This document shows positions 1-8,511 of a stretch of 64,000 bases of DNA, piece by piece (positions within the stretch are counted from its first letter, which is position 1; every line of letters begins with the position of its first letter). A program made the translations under genes and the position numbers. Origin of the DNA: Oerskovia paurometabola (GTDB taxonomy: Bacteria; Actinomycetota; Actinomycetes; Actinomycetales; Cellulomonadaceae); assembly GCF_016907365.1 (NCBI RefSeq), contig NZ_JAFBBV010000001.1:2046001-2110000 (forward strand), in the 5' to 3' direction. The notes beneath the pieces are model-generated. The model made no database searches and was not told where the DNA came from. It worked only from the letters and a program-made list of their open reading frames with translations.

Positions 1-2
1 TG

Positions 3-122
3 CACGGTGACGCGCACGTGGACGAGGTGCGCGACGCCGTCGGGCAGCTGGGGCACGACGACCTGCCCGACCGGGTCATCAAGATCCTGCGCACCGCACC
101 CTGGACCCGGCCCACGGCATGA
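3..122 (+). CDS. C-terminal end of an unidentified protein (5' part outside window)
   Basis: Only the last 39 codons are present, read in the third frame from the window start to a TGA at 120-122. The residues (…DEVRDAVGQLGHDDLPDRV…) look like an amphipathic acidic helix and a short Pro/Arg tail. I cannot assign a family from this fragment. The frame is supported by strong G/C in third codon positions and by a perfect terminator hairpin starting at the stop codon. The gene is convergent with the exporter operon that follows. Confidence 0.6.
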   Translation, partial: HGDAHVDEVRDAVGQLGHDDLPDRVIKILRTAPWTRPTA

Positions 123-170
123 CGGGCGGGCGGTGCCCCGGCAGGATCCGCCGGGGCACCGCCCGCCCGT
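122..170. terminator. Bidirectional terminator hairpin
   Basis: Perfect inverted repeat with 21-nt arms (122-142 and 150-170) and a 7-nt loop. It lies between the stop codons of two convergent genes, so it probably serves both. There is no T-run, as is common in very GC-rich actinobacteria. Confidence 0.85.
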
Positions 171-185
171 GGTCGATCGCGACGC

Positions 186-1019
186 TCAGGCCTTGCGCAT
201 GTACGCCCGCACCGTGAGCGGGGCGAAGACCGCGACGATGACCGCCGCCCCGACGAGCGAGATCACGGCGTCCGCACCGAGCACCCCGTCGTTCGTCAGC
301 TCGCGCACCGCGGTGACCAGGTGCGAGACCGGGTTGAGGTTCACGAAGCCCTGGAGCCAGCCCGGCATGGTGTCGGGCTGGACGAACGCGTTCGACAGGA
401 ACGTGAGCGGGAACAGGATGATCATCGAGATCCCCTGGACGCTCGACGCCGTCCGGGCGATCACGCCGAAGAACGCGAAGATCCAGCTCACGGCCCACGA
501 GCACACGATCACGAGCAGGCCGGCCAGGACGACCGAACCCAGGCCGCCCGCCGGGCGGTAGCCCATGGCGTAGCCCATCGCGAACGTGAGCGTCGTCGCG
601 ATGCCGTACCGGACGGTGTCCGCGAGCAGCGCGCCCGACAACGGCGCGATGCGCGCGATCGGCAGCGAGCGGAAGCGGTCGAACACGCCCTTGTCCATGT
701 CCTCGCGGAGCTGGACGCCCGTGACGACCGACGTCGTGATGACGGTCTGCACGAGGATGCCCGGGATGATGGTCGGCAGGTAGCTCACGACGTCGCCCGC
801 GATCGCGCCGCCGAAGATGTACGTGAACATGAGCGTGAACAGGATCGGCTGGACCGTCACGTCGACGAGCTGCTCGGGCGTCCGGCGGATCTTGAGGAGC
901 CCGCGGTACGCCATGGTGACCGTGTGGCGGACCGTCTGGCCGGCGCTCGTGCGGTTGGACAGGCTGCGGTCGGAGCCGGCCTGGATCTGCTGACGGGGAG
1001 CGGTGAGGGTCGTGGTCAT
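186..1019 (-). CDS. ABC-2 type transporter permease, DrrB-like
   Basis: A 277-residue integral membrane protein, the permease half of a daunorubicin-resistance-type exporter. After a polar N-terminus of about 50 residues there are six hydrophobic segments. The amphipathic linker and the EDMDKGVFDRFRSLPIAR stretch are typical of the ABC-2 membrane domain, as is the late 'LNPVSHLVTAVREL' segment. The ATG at 1019 overlaps the ATPase stop by four bases (ATGA), indicating translational coupling. The substrate is unknown; relatives export hydrophobic drugs or lipids. The open frame continues upstream to about 2033, but that part is out of frame with the ATPase gene and is not real. Confidence 0.9.
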   Translation of the reverse strand: MTTTLTAPRQQIQAGSDRSLSNRTSAGQTVRHTVTMAYRGLLKIRRTPEQLVDVTVQPILFTLMFTYIFGGAIAGDVVSYLPTIIPGILVQTVITTSVVTGVQLREDMDKGVFDRFRSLPIARIAPLSGALLADTVRYGIATTLTFAMGYAMGYRPAGGLGSVVLAGLLVIVCSWAVSWIFAFFGVIARTASSVQGISMIILFPLTFLSNAFVQPDTMPGWLQGFVNLNPVSHLVTAVRELTNDGVLGADAVISLVGAAVIVAVFAPLTVRAYMRKA

Positions 1020-2044
1020 CGCAGGGCTTCCTCTCGCGTGCTGGTGGTGGCGTGGGCGACGTCGCCGGCGGCAGCCGTGCCCGGGCTGTCGTCCTCGACG
1101 TCGGCCGCGACGCCGTGGCCCGTGAGGGTCAGGAACACCTCGTCGAGGCTCGGCTTGTCCATGCTGATCGAGTCGACCGCGATGCGGGCCTCGCGCAGCC
1201 GGACCAGGAGGTCCGTGACCTCGTCGGGGCCCGTCACCGGGACCGTGATGCGCCGGGCCTCGGGGGACGTGGTCGCGGGCACGCCGAACGTCGTCACGAT
1301 GTCGAGCGCCGACCCCAGGTCCGCGGCCGCGACGAGCCCGAGCTGGAGCGACTGGTTGCCCACCGCGTCCTTGAGCTCGTCGGCCGTGCCCTCCGCGACC
1401 ACGCGGCCCCGGTCGATGACCGCGATCCGGTCCGCGAGCTGGTCCGCCTCGTCCAGGTACTGCGTCGTGAGCACGACCGTCGAACCCGTCGCGACGAGCT
1501 CGCGGATCGTGTCCCACATCTGCGCGCGGGTGCGAGGGTCGAGGCCCGTCGTGGGCTCGTCGAGGAAGATCAGCGGCGGCTGCGCGATGAGGCTCGCCGC
1601 GAGGTCCAGGCGACGGCGCATGCCGCCCGAGAAGTTCTTCAGGGGGCGCGTGGCCGCCTCGGTCAGGCCGAACGTCTCGAGGAGCTCGGCGGCCTTGCGT
1701 CGAGCCTCGGCCCGACCCAGTCCGAGCAGGCGCGAGAAGATCACGAGGTTCTCGGTCGCGCTCAGCGTCTCGTCGACCGAGGCGTACTGGCCCGTGACGC
1801 CTATGAGCTGGCGCACGACCTGGGACTCGCGGACGACGTCGTGCCCGAAGACCCGGGCCTCGCCCGCGTCGGGGCGCAGGAGCGTCGCGAGCATGCTGAT
1901 GGTGGTGGTCTTGCCGGCGCCGTTCGGGCCGAGCACGCCGTACACCGAGCCGGTGCGGATGCTCAGGTCGACGCCGTCGACCGCCCGGTTGTCGCCGAAC
2001 GTCTTGACGAGGCCGTGTGCCTCGACCGCCCATTCGTGGGTCAT
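1016..2044 (-). CDS. ABC transporter ATP-binding protein, DrrA-like
   Basis: A 342-residue ATPase partner of the downstream permease. Walker A GPNGAGKT is at residues 39-46, the signature FSGGM at 138-142 and Walker B LIFLDEP at 158-164. The switch position reads TTQYLDEA, with Gln in place of His, a variant I associate with the DrrA family rather than inactivation. A C-terminal extension of about 100 residues resembles the DrrA C-terminal domain. The ATG at 2044 is preceded by an AGGAGG ribosome binding site. The promoter region carries four direct repeats (2088-2127), suggesting control by a response regulator. Confidence 0.93.
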   Translation of the reverse strand: MTHEWAVEAHGLVKTFGDNRAVDGVDLSIRTGSVYGVLGPNGAGKTTTISMLATLLRPDAGEARVFGHDVVRESQVVRQLIGVTGQYASVDETLSATENLVIFSRLLGLGRAEARRKAAELLETFGLTEAATRPLKNFSGGMRRRLDLAASLIAQPPLIFLDEPTTGLDPRTRAQMWDTIRELVATGSTVVLTTQYLDEADQLADRIAVIDRGRVVAEGTADELKDAVGNQSLQLGLVAAADLGSALDIVTTFGVPATTSPEARRITVPVTGPDEVTDLLVRLREARIAVDSISMDKPSLDEVFLTLTGHGVAADVEDDSPGTAAAGDVAHATTSTREEALR

Positions 2045-2087
2045 GGATTCCTCCTGGTGGCTGATGGACCCAGCCTCCGGGAGGTGC

Positions 2088-2127
2088 CTGTCACGGCGGT
2101 GTCAGGGCGCTGTCACGTCGCTGTCGC
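2088..2127. promoter_or_regulatory. Four 11-bp-phased direct repeats upstream of the DrrAB-like operon
   Basis: Seven-base units CTGTCAC, GTGTCAG, CTGTCAC and CTGTCGC start at 2088, 2099, 2110 and 2121, each separated by 4 bp, so the period is exactly 11 bp (one helical turn). They lie 44-83 bp upstream of the ATPase start codon. Such head-to-tail arrays are typical binding sites of OmpR/PhoB-family response regulators. The regulator is not in the window. Confidence 0.6.
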
Positions 2128-2157
2128 CGCCGGGGCCCCCGGCGGCTCCCTGGACGC

Positions 2158-2194
2158 AGAAGGGCCACCGTCCCGAGGGGACGGTGGCCCTTCT
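2158..2194. terminator. Terminator hairpin downstream of ctaA
   Basis: Perfect inverted repeat with 17-nt arms (2158-2174 and 2178-2194) and a GAG loop. It follows the ctaA stop codon on the minus strand and may also insulate the repeat-containing promoter of the exporter operon. Confidence 0.85.
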
Positions 2195-2220
2195 GGAACG
2201 CCGTGCGGCGCCCGGAGCGA

Positions 2221-3159
2221 TCAGTCGCGGACGCGGAACGAGAGCAGCGTCCAGGTGAGCGACGTGATGAGCAGGCCGGCGCCCAGCATGTGCGCCGCGA
2301 CCAGGATCTCCGGCAGGCCCGTGAAGTACTGCACGTAGCCGATCAGGCCCTGCAGGAGCGTCACGGCGACCAGCACCACGACGGCCTTGCGGGCACGGGC
2401 GGGCGCGTCGGCCTGTCGGAGGACCCGCACCGCGAGCACGACGAGCACGATCAGGAAGAGCCACACCGAGGCCGCGTGGAGCTTGCTGACGAGCGCCGGG
2501 TCGAGGGCGAAGCGGTACGCGACCTCGTCGTCGCCCCCGTGCGGGCCCGAGCCCGTGGCCAGGACCCCCAGGACGAGGAGCGGCACCGAGACGGCCGCGA
2601 GCACGCGACCCACGACACGGGTGCCCGCGTCGACGACGGCCACCGGCGCCTTGTCGCCCTCGCCGTGGCGGTAGAGCAGGTACGCCGAGACCCACACGAG
2701 CGCGGCCGAGACGAGGAAGTGGAACCCGACGACCGCGGGGTGCAGGTGCAGCAGCACCGTGATGCCGCCGATCACGGCCTGCGCCGCGACACCACCGAGC
2801 GGCGCCCAGCCGAGTCGCCGGTACGAGGACGAGCGCGAGGCGTCCGTCCACACGAGCAGCAGGAGCGCGACCGCGATGATCCCCAGCACGCTCGTGAGCG
2901 TGCGGTTGCCGAACTCGATGATCGGGTGGATCGACATCGCGGAGTGGAACTCGGGCGTGAAGCTCCCGGGCTCGCACAGCGGCCACGTCGAGCAGCCGAG
3001 CCCCGAGCCCGTCAGACGCACCGCGCCCCCGGTCACGATGATGCCGATCTGGCCGACGAGGTTCGCGACGAGGACCGGTCGGGTCCAGCGGCGGAAGCGG
3101 TCGACCTTCGCGTACCAGGCGGGGGAGGTGGGTACGGGGGCGAGTTCTGCGCTGCTCAC
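2221..3159 (-). CDS. ctaA: Heme A synthase, COX15/CtaA family
   Basis: Converts heme O to heme A for aa3-type cytochrome oxidase. The 312-residue protein has about eight membrane helices. The GGAVRLTGSGLGCSTWPLC segment near residue 48 is diagnostic, and conserved heme-ligand histidines occur in 'IHPIIEFGNR', 'HLHPAVVGFHF', 'KLHAAS' and 'VAAHML'. I chose the GTG at 3159 rather than the open frame to 3306: a TACCTT -10 element (3166-3171, minus strand) ends six bases upstream, so the mRNA appears leaderless. A SURF1-family assembly factor occurs at 19.8 kb. Confidence 0.92.
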   Translation of the reverse strand: MSSAELAPVPTSPAWYAKVDRFRRWTRPVLVANLVGQIGIIVTGGAVRLTGSGLGCSTWPLCEPGSFTPEFHSAMSIHPIIEFGNRTLTSVLGIIAVALLLLVWTDASRSSSYRRLGWAPLGGVAAQAVIGGITVLLHLHPAVVGFHFLVSAALVWVSAYLLYRHGEGDKAPVAVVDAGTRVVGRVLAAVSVPLLVLGVLATGSGPHGGDDEVAYRFALDPALVSKLHAASVWLFLIVLVVLAVRVLRQADAPARARKAVVVLVAVTLLQGLIGYVQYFTGLPEILVAAHMLGAGLLITSLTWTLLSFRVRD

Positions 3160-3165
3160 CGTCCA

Positions 3166-3171
3166 AAGGTA
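3166..3171 (-). promoter_or_regulatory. -10 element of leaderless ctaA
   Basis: TACCTT on the minus strand, followed by six bases and then the GTG start at 3159. It matches the TANNNT-N6-8-start layout typical of leaderless actinobacterial genes. Confidence 0.5.
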
Positions 3172-3353
3172 GCCGCGCGCGGAGCGGCGCCCGCCATCCG
3201 GGCGCGGCGTCCGGGTGTGATGTTGGCCCGGATCGGGCGCGGGGCCGCGGGAGAGCGAGCGGGCAGGCTCCGAGAGGCGAGCGTCGAGCAGGCGAGTTCT
3301 TGACACGACCGATACTCTGACGAGACTTTTTCTCGACCGTCCAGGGGGTTCGC

Positions 3354-4181
3354 ATGGTTGCTCGCCGTCCGTCCGTCGTCGCTCGGCCCGGCCGCCTGCT
3401 GGCGGTGACCCTGACCCTGGGCGTCCTCGCAGGCTGTACGTCAGGGGACCAGGCGCAGCCGGGCCCGAGCGCAGCGCACGCGACGGACGGTGGAGGGACG
3501 AGCGCGCCGTCGGACCCGACGCCGAGCCCGACCTCGACCGCCGTGGACGGAGCAGGGGACGGCACCCAGGAACCGCCCGTGGTGACAGGACCTGCGGACG
3601 GCCCCGACGAGCACGTGCCGGACCCCGAGGAGCTGCGCCGGGTGCTGGTCGACACCTACACCCCGCTCATGGTGCTCCAGCCCCAGGGGTTCTCGGTGTC
3701 CCACAGGTTCCAGGCCCGTGACGGGTGGACCGTCCTGAGCTCGAACGGGAGGTGCGCCCTGTCCACCACCACGACCGCGGCTCCGACCGACGGCCCGACG
3801 GACGACGTCCCGGGCGCCGCACGGGACGCGTCGTTCGCGGTGCTCCGGGACGTCCTCGCCGCAGAGCGGGGAGCGAAGAACGTGTCCGCCGAGTCCGAGT
3901 CCCTCGTGCTCGGGGAGGAGCGGACCGAGCCACGGAAGGGGACCAACGTCGCGACCCAGGAGTGGACCGTCGACCGCGCAGGGTCGCCGGTCCGGAGCAG
4001 GGTCCTCGTCCGGGCGAGGACGTTCACGAGCTACTCCGGGGTGGCGATGCGGACCAGCACCGTCCTGTCCTTCGAGTGCACTGGCACGACGATCGACGAG
4101 AAGGCGTGGACCGCCGTGCTGGAGTGGCTGCGCCTGCCCGCCACGGCGGCAGAGGCCGCGGGGGCCTGGCCCGGCGCCTGA
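3354..4181 (+). CDS. Putative lipoprotein of unknown function
   Basis: A 275-residue exported protein. The N-terminus is basic, then hydrophobic, ending in the lipobox LAGC with Cys28 as the probable lipidation site. Residues 29-80 are a low-complexity Pro/Ser/Thr/Asp linker. The remaining globular part contains two cysteines (near residues 133 and 241) that could pair. I do not recognise the domain. The ATG at 3354 has a GGGGG-rich ribosome binding site. It is divergent from ctaA and convergent with the exporter at 4222. A TTGACA hexamer at 3300-3305 could be a -35 element, but no convincing -10 sits at the right distance. Confidence 0.8.
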   Translation: MVARRPSVVARPGRLLAVTLTLGVLAGCTSGDQAQPGPSAAHATDGGGTSAPSDPTPSPTSTAVDGAGDGTQEPPVVTGPADGPDEHVPDPEELRRVLVDTYTPLMVLQPQGFSVSHRFQARDGWTVLSSNGRCALSTTTTAAPTDGPTDDVPGAARDASFAVLRDVLAAERGAKNVSAESESLVLGEERTEPRKGTNVATQEWTVDRAGSPVRSRVLVRARTFTSYSGVAMRTSTVLSFECTGTTIDEKAWTAVLEWLRLPATAAEAAGAWPGA

Positions 4182-4221
4182 GGCGACCTGGGGCCGGCGG
4201 GCCCTCGGTGCCGGCAGACCC

Positions 4222-5028
4222 TCAGTGCCAGCGGAACAGCTTGCCCGCTCCCCACCCGAGGGCCGCGGTCCAGCCGAGCAGCACGACCACCGAGAACGCG
4301 GGCACCTCGCCGAGGAGCAGCGCTCCCCGCATGGCCTCGCCGAGCGCGCCCGACGGCAGCAGCAGCGCGACCTGCTCGAGCGCCCCGGGGAGCTGGGCCG
4401 CAGGGACGAGCACGCCGCCCGCGACGGTCAGCAGGACGAGCAGCAGGTTCGCGACCGCGAGCACGCCCTCGGCGCGCAGCGTCCCCGCGAGCAGGAGTGC
4501 GAGGCTCGTGAACGCCGCGGTGCCGAGCAGCACCGCGAGCAGCGCGGGCAGGATCCCCGCCGGGTCCGGGGACCAGCCCAGGGCGAGCGCGACCCCGCCG
4601 AGCACGACCACCTGGACCACCTCGACCGCGAGCACCCCGAGGATCTTCCCCGCGAGCAGGCCTCCGCGGCCCAGCGGCGTCGTGGACAGCAGCCGCAGGA
4701 CGCCGTTGCGACGGTCGAACGCCGTCGCGATGGCCTGCGACGTGAACGCCGTCGACATGACGGCCAGCGCCAGGACGCCCGGGGTCACGAAGTCGATGCG
4801 CGAGTACCCCTGCGTGTCGAGGTCGATGAAGGACGTGCGAGCGAGCCCGACGAGCAGCATCACGGGCAGGATGATCGTCACGAGCAGCTGCTCGCCGTTG
4901 CGCAGGATCATGCGCGTCTCGAACGCCGTCTGCGACGCGACCCGGCGCCACGCGGGGGCGGCTCCGTCTGTCGCGGCCGGCGCGGCGGGGTCCGAGGCGA
5001 CCGGGCCGGCCGTCGTCTGGTCGGTCAT
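4222..5028 (-). CDS. ABC-2 type transporter permease
   Basis: A 268-residue membrane subunit with six predicted hydrophobic segments after a 35-residue polar N-terminus rich in Ala/Asp/Thr. The segments 'GVLRLLSTTPLGR' and 'LPSGALGEAMRG' match the ABC-2 membrane family. The ATG at 5028 overlaps the ATPase stop (ATGA at 5025-5028). Substrate unknown. The cassette is separate from the DrrAB-like pair at 186-2044 and differs in sequence; relatives of this type are often annotated as multidrug or antibiotic exporters. Confidence 0.9.
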   Translation of the reverse strand: MTDQTTAGPVASDPAAPAATDGAAPAWRRVASQTAFETRMILRNGEQLLVTIILPVMLLVGLARTSFIDLDTQGYSRIDFVTPGVLALAVMSTAFTSQAIATAFDRRNGVLRLLSTTPLGRGGLLAGKILGVLAVEVVQVVVLGGVALALGWSPDPAGILPALLAVLLGTAAFTSLALLLAGTLRAEGVLAVANLLLVLLTVAGGVLVPAAQLPGALEQVALLLPSGALGEAMRGALLLGEVPAFSVVVLLGWTAALGWGAGKLFRWH

Positions 5029-5984
5029 CGGAGCTCTCGTCCTGTCAGGTCGAGGAACACGTCCTCGAGGGTGCGGCGGCCGATCGTCAGGCGCGAGGCG
5101 AGCGCTCCCTCGTCCGCGAGCCACGCGGTCACGACGGCGACGGTCGACGGGTCGACCGGCCCGGTCACGCTGTACGAGCCGGGCTGCGTCTCGGTGACGG
5201 TCCACGCCGAGGCGGGCGACGTCGTCGGGCCGGACTCGACCCGCTTGCGGAGCGCACCGGTGTCCAGGCCCTCGCGGGCCTCCAGGCGCAGCGTGCGGTT
5301 CCCGTCCGCGGACGGGCCCGCGTGCAGGAGCTCGGCGGTCGCGCCCGAGGCGATGACCTGCCCGTGGTCCACGATGTACACGTGGTCCGCGAGGTCCTCG
5401 GCCTCGTCCATGAGGTGCGTCGTCAGGACGATCCCGACGCCGTCCGCGCGCAGCTCGCGCACGAGCTCCCACACCGCGTGGCGGCTCTGGGGGTCCATGC
5501 CCGCGCTCGGCTCGTCGAGGAACACGACCTCGGGCCGGCCCACGATCGCCGCGGCGAGCGCGAGGCGTTGACGTTGACCGCCCGACAGGCGCCGGACCGT
5601 CGTCCGGGCGAAGCTCGCGAGCCCCAGGCGTTCCGTGATCTCCGCCACGTCGCGAGGGTTCGCGTACATCGACGCGACGTGGTGCAGCATCTCCAGCGCG
5701 CGCACGCCCGTGGGCAGCCCGCCGTCCTGGAGCATGACCCCGACGCGCGGGCGCAGGTCGCGCGCGTTCAGCAGGGGGTCGAGGCCGAGGACCCGCACGC
5801 TGCCCTCGTCGGGGGCGCGCAGGCCTTCGCAGCACTCGATCGTGGTGGTCTTGCCGGCCCCGTTGGGGCCGAGGACGGCGGTCACGGCGCCTCGGGAGGC
5901 GGTCAGGCTCAGGTGGTCGACGACCGCCCGGCCGTCATAACGCTTGACCACGTCCTGGAGGACGACGGCGGGGGAGTCGGGCAC
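5025..5984 (-). CDS. ABC transporter ATP-binding protein (CcmA/multidrug type)
   Basis: A 319-residue ATPase. Walker A GPNGAGKT is at 39-46, LSGGQ at 133-137, Walker B VVFLDEP at 153-159 and the H-loop His near 190, all canonical. About 90 C-terminal residues form an accessory domain. The start is a GTG at 5984. A consensus TACAAT -10 (5992-5997, minus strand) lies seven bases upstream, so this mRNA is probably leaderless. It works with the permease encoded immediately downstream and is divergent from the suf operon. Confidence 0.93.
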   Translation of the reverse strand: MPDSPAVVLQDVVKRYDGRAVVDHLSLTASRGAVTAVLGPNGAGKTTTIECCEGLRAPDEGSVRVLGLDPLLNARDLRPRVGVMLQDGGLPTGVRALEMLHHVASMYANPRDVAEITERLGLASFARTTVRRLSGGQRQRLALAAAIVGRPEVVFLDEPSAGMDPQSRHAVWELVRELRADGVGIVLTTHLMDEAEDLADHVYIVDHGQVIASGATAELLHAGPSADGNRTLRLEAREGLDTGALRKRVESGPTTSPASAWTVTETQPGSYSVTGPVDPSTVAVVTAWLADEGALASRLTIGRRTLEDVFLDLTGRELR

Positions 5985-6155
5985 GGTGGCGATTGTAGGG
6001 GAGCCGGCTGGGGGTGGCTGTGAGGTACGCCTTGCTTGCGTCGGAACAATTAGCGCATGAGACTGTTACCTATATCGACGACGCCTCCCGGGATCTTTGC
6101 GCGCCCGTGGGCCAGGCGGAAGGAACCCAGCAGGCCGACGACGTGGAGGTGAGGA
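5985..6155. promoter_or_regulatory. Divergent promoter region between the ABC exporter and suf operon
   Basis: On the minus strand TACAAT (5992-5997) is a clear -10 for the exporter ATPase. On the plus strand the AT-richer stretch 6041-6076 contains an imperfect inverted pair (GGAACA at 6043-6048 and TGTTACC at 6064-6070) that could be a SufR operator, plus a possible -10 around 6067-6076. The sufR Shine-Dalgarno (GGAGGTGAGGA) lies just before 6156. Confidence 0.5.
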
Positions 6156-7055
6156 ATGAGCGACGACGCACGTACCTCCCGCGCCGTGCCGCCCGCAGGA
6201 CCCCTCGCCCTCCAGGGCCCGAACGACACGCACGCCCCAGTCGACGGCGACGGCACCACGCGCGAGCGCGTCCTCGCGCTCATCGTCTCCGACGGTCCCG
6301 TGAGCGCTGCCTCGCTCGCGACCGACCTCGGCCTCACGCCCGCAGGCGTCCGCCGCCACCTCGCCCAGCTCGAGACCGACGGTCAGATCACCGTCCACGA
6401 GTCGGGCGCGGGCACCGGGATGCGCGGGCGTCCTGCCCGCCACTACGTCGCGACGAACCGCGGCCAGTCCGAGCTCTCGGGCGCCTACCCCGACCTCGCG
6501 ACCCAGGCGCTGCGCTACCTGCGGGACGTCGCCGGGGAGGACGCGGTCGAGGAGTTCGCGCACCGCCGCCTCGAGGAGCTCACCGACCGCTACGCGAGCC
6601 GCATCACGGCCGACGACGTCGCGGGCCGTGCCGAGCAGCTCGCCACGGTCCTCGCGGAGGACGGGTTCGCGGCGAGCGTGCGCCCCGTCGCCGGGACCGC
6701 GACCGTCCAGCTCTGCCAGGGGCACTGCCCGGTCCAGCACGTCGCCGAGGAGTTCCCCCAGCTCTGCGACGCCGAGGCCCAGGTCTTCTCCCAGCTCCTC
6801 GGCTCGCACGTCCAGCGGCTCGCGACCCTCGCGGGCGGCGGGCACGCCTGCACGACCAACGTCCCCGTGCTCCCCGGGGTGACCCGCGCCCCCGAGGCGA
6901 GCGACGCCGTCGGGTACCAGACCACCGGACGCCGTGCCACCGCGCGCGGACCGCGCGCCCCGGCGCACCCCCCAGCACGACACCCCGAACCGACAGGTTC
7001 ATCGACCACCGCCCCACCGCCCCCCTCCGTCGTCGACGGAACGTGGAAGGAATGA
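6156..7055 (+). CDS. sufR: SufR-family Fe-S cluster-sensing transcriptional regulator
   Basis: First gene of the suf operon and its likely autoregulator. The 299-residue protein has a winged helix-turn-helix near residues 35-85 (…[21 protein letters not shown]…). A sensor domain carries cysteines in 'LCQGHCPVQ', 'PQLCDAEAQ' and 'HACTTNVP', the pattern that binds a [4Fe-4S] cluster in SufR. The last 65 residues are a Pro/Arg/Thr-rich disordered tail. The stop is followed after one base by the sufB ATG. In related actinobacteria SufR represses suf when clusters are plentiful; that role is inferred here. Confidence 0.92.
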   Translation: MSDDARTSRAVPPAGPLALQGPNDTHAPVDGDGTTRERVLALIVSDGPVSAASLATDLGLTPAGVRRHLAQLETDGQITVHESGAGTGMRGRPARHYVATNRGQSELSGAYPDLATQALRYLRDVAGEDAVEEFAHRRLEELTDRYASRITADDVAGRAEQLATVLAEDGFAASVRPVAGTATVQLCQGHCPVQHVAEEFPQLCDAEAQVFSQLLGSHVQRLATLAGGGHACTTNVPVLPGVTRAPEASDAVGYQTTGRRATARGPRAPAHPPARHPEPTGSSTTAPPPPSVVDGTWKE

Positions 7056-7056
7056 C

Positions 7057-8511
7057 ATGAGCGCTCCCACCCAGGACACCGCCGGCGTGTCCCAGAGCAC
7101 CGGCCAGTCCGACGAGGAGATCATCGCCTCGATCGGCTCCTACGGCTACGGCTGGCACGACAAGGACGACGCCGGCGCGACGGCGCAGCGTGGCCTCTCC
7201 GAGGCGGTCGTGCGCAACATCTCCGCGCTCAAGAGCGAGCCCGAGTGGATGCTGAACTACCGCCTCAAGGCCCTGCGCCTGTTCGACAAGAAGCCCATGC
7301 CCAACTGGGGCAGCGACCTGTCGGGCATCGACTTCGACAACATCAAGTACTTCGTGCGGTCCACCGAGAAGCAGGCGACCTCGTGGGACGACCTGCCCGA
7401 GGACATCAAGGAGACCTACGACAAGCTCGGCATCCCCGAGGCGGAGAAGCAGCGCCTCGTCGCCGGCGTCGCGGCCCAGTACGAGTCCGAGGTGGTCTAC
7501 CACCAGATCAACGAGGAGCTCGAGAAGCAGGGCGTCATCTTCCTCGACACCGACACCGCGCTGCGCGAGCACCCCGAGCTCTTCCAGGAGTACTTCGGCA
7601 CCGTCATCCCCTCGGGTGACAACAAGTTCGCCGCGCTCAACTCGTCCGTGTGGTCCGGCGGCTCGTTCGTCTACGTCCCCCCGGGCGTCCACGTCGAGAT
7701 CCCGCTCCAGGCCTACTTCCGCATCAACACGGAGAACATGGGCCAGTTCGAGCGCACGCTGATCATCGCGGACGAGGGCTCGTACGTGCACTACGTCGAG
7801 GGCTGCACCGCCCCGATCTACTCGAGCGACTCGCTGCACTCCGCGGTCGTCGAGATCATCGTCAAGAAGAACGCCCGCGTGCGTTACACGACCATCCAGA
7901 ACTGGTCGAACAACGTGTACAACCTCGTCACCAAGCGTGCGACGGCCGCCGAGGGCGCGACGATGGAGTGGGTCGACGGCAACATCGGCTCCAAGGTCAC
8001 CATGAAGTACCCCGCGATCTACCTGCTCGGCGAGCACGCCAAGGGCGAGACGCTGTCGATCGCGTTCGCGGGCGAGGGCCAGCACCAGGACGCGGGCGCC
8101 AAGATGGTGCACGCCGCCCCCCACACGTCCTCCTCGATCGTCTCGAAGTCCGTGGCGCGCGGCGGTGGGCGCACGTCCTACCGCGGTCTCGTCCAGGTCC
8201 TCGAGGGAGCGGAGCACTCCGCCTCCACCGTTCTGTGCGACGCGCTGCTCGTCGACCAGATCTCCCGGTCCGACACCTACCCGTACGTCGACGTCCGCGA
8301 GGACGACGTGTCGATGGGTCACGAGGCGACCGTGTCGCGCGTGAGCGAGGACCAGCTGTTCTACCTCATGTCCCGAGGCATGGCGGAGACCGAGGCCATG
8401 GCCATGATCGTGCGCGGGTTCGTCGAGCCCATCGCCCGTGAGCTGCCCATGGAGTACGCGCTCGAGCTCAACCGCCTCATCGAACTGCAGATGGAAGGGT
8501 CCGTCGGCTAA
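7057..8511 (+). CDS. sufB: Fe-S cluster assembly protein SufB
   Basis: Scaffold subunit of the SufBCD complex on which Fe-S clusters are built. 484 residues from the ATG at 7057, preceded by GGAAGGA at 7045-7051; the frame is open further upstream, but that part overlaps sufR out of frame. The right-handed beta-helix core includes '[21 protein letters not shown]' split features, 'EGCTAP' and 'VLCDALLVD', with cysteines at the positions used by SufB. There is no intein. The TAA stop abuts the sufD start. Confidence 0.96.
   Translation: MSAPTQDTAGVSQSTGQSDEEIIASIGSYGYGWHDKDDAGATAQRGLSEAVVRNISALKSEPEWMLNYRLKALRLFDKKPMPNWGSDLSGIDFDNIKYFVRSTEKQATSWDDLPEDIKETYDKLGIPEAEKQRLVAGVAAQYESEVVYHQINEELEKQGVIFLDTDTALREHPELFQEYFGTVIPSGDNKFAALNSSVWSGGSFVYVPPGVHVEIPLQAYFRINTENMGQFERTLIIADEGSYVHYVEGCTAPIYSSDSLHSAVVEIIVKKNARVRYTTIQNWSNNVYNLVTKRATAAEGATMEWVDGNIGSKVTMKYPAIYLLGEHAKGETLSIAFAGEGQHQDAGAKMVHAAPHTSSSIVSKSVARGGGRTSYRGLVQVLEGAEHSASTVLCDALLVDQISRSDTYPYVDVREDDVSMGHEATVSRVSEDQLFYLMSRGMAETEAMAMIVRGFVEPIARELPMEYALELNRLIELQMEGSVG

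Noticed and set aside
1020..2033. Upstream continuation of the DrrB-like frame over the ATPase gene
   Set aside because: It is out of frame with the clearly conserved ATPase, is Arg/Pro/Gly-rich like a shadow frame, and the permease has its own ATG overlapping the ATPase stop.
499..3072. H-loop Gln in the DrrA-like ATPase taken as evidence of inactivity
   Set aside because: TTQYLDEA is, to my knowledge, common in functional DrrA-family ATPases, so it is not a defect (the relevant residue lies in the gene at 1016-2044).
3300..3305. Perfect TTGACA -35 upstream of the lipoprotein gene
   Set aside because: No acceptable -10 at 16-19 bp; kept only as a remark in that gene's entry.
6020..6038. 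DtxR/IdeR-like iron box upstream of sufR (TGAGGTACGCCTTGC)
   Set aside because: Only about half of the consensus positions match and the two-fold symmetry is poor.
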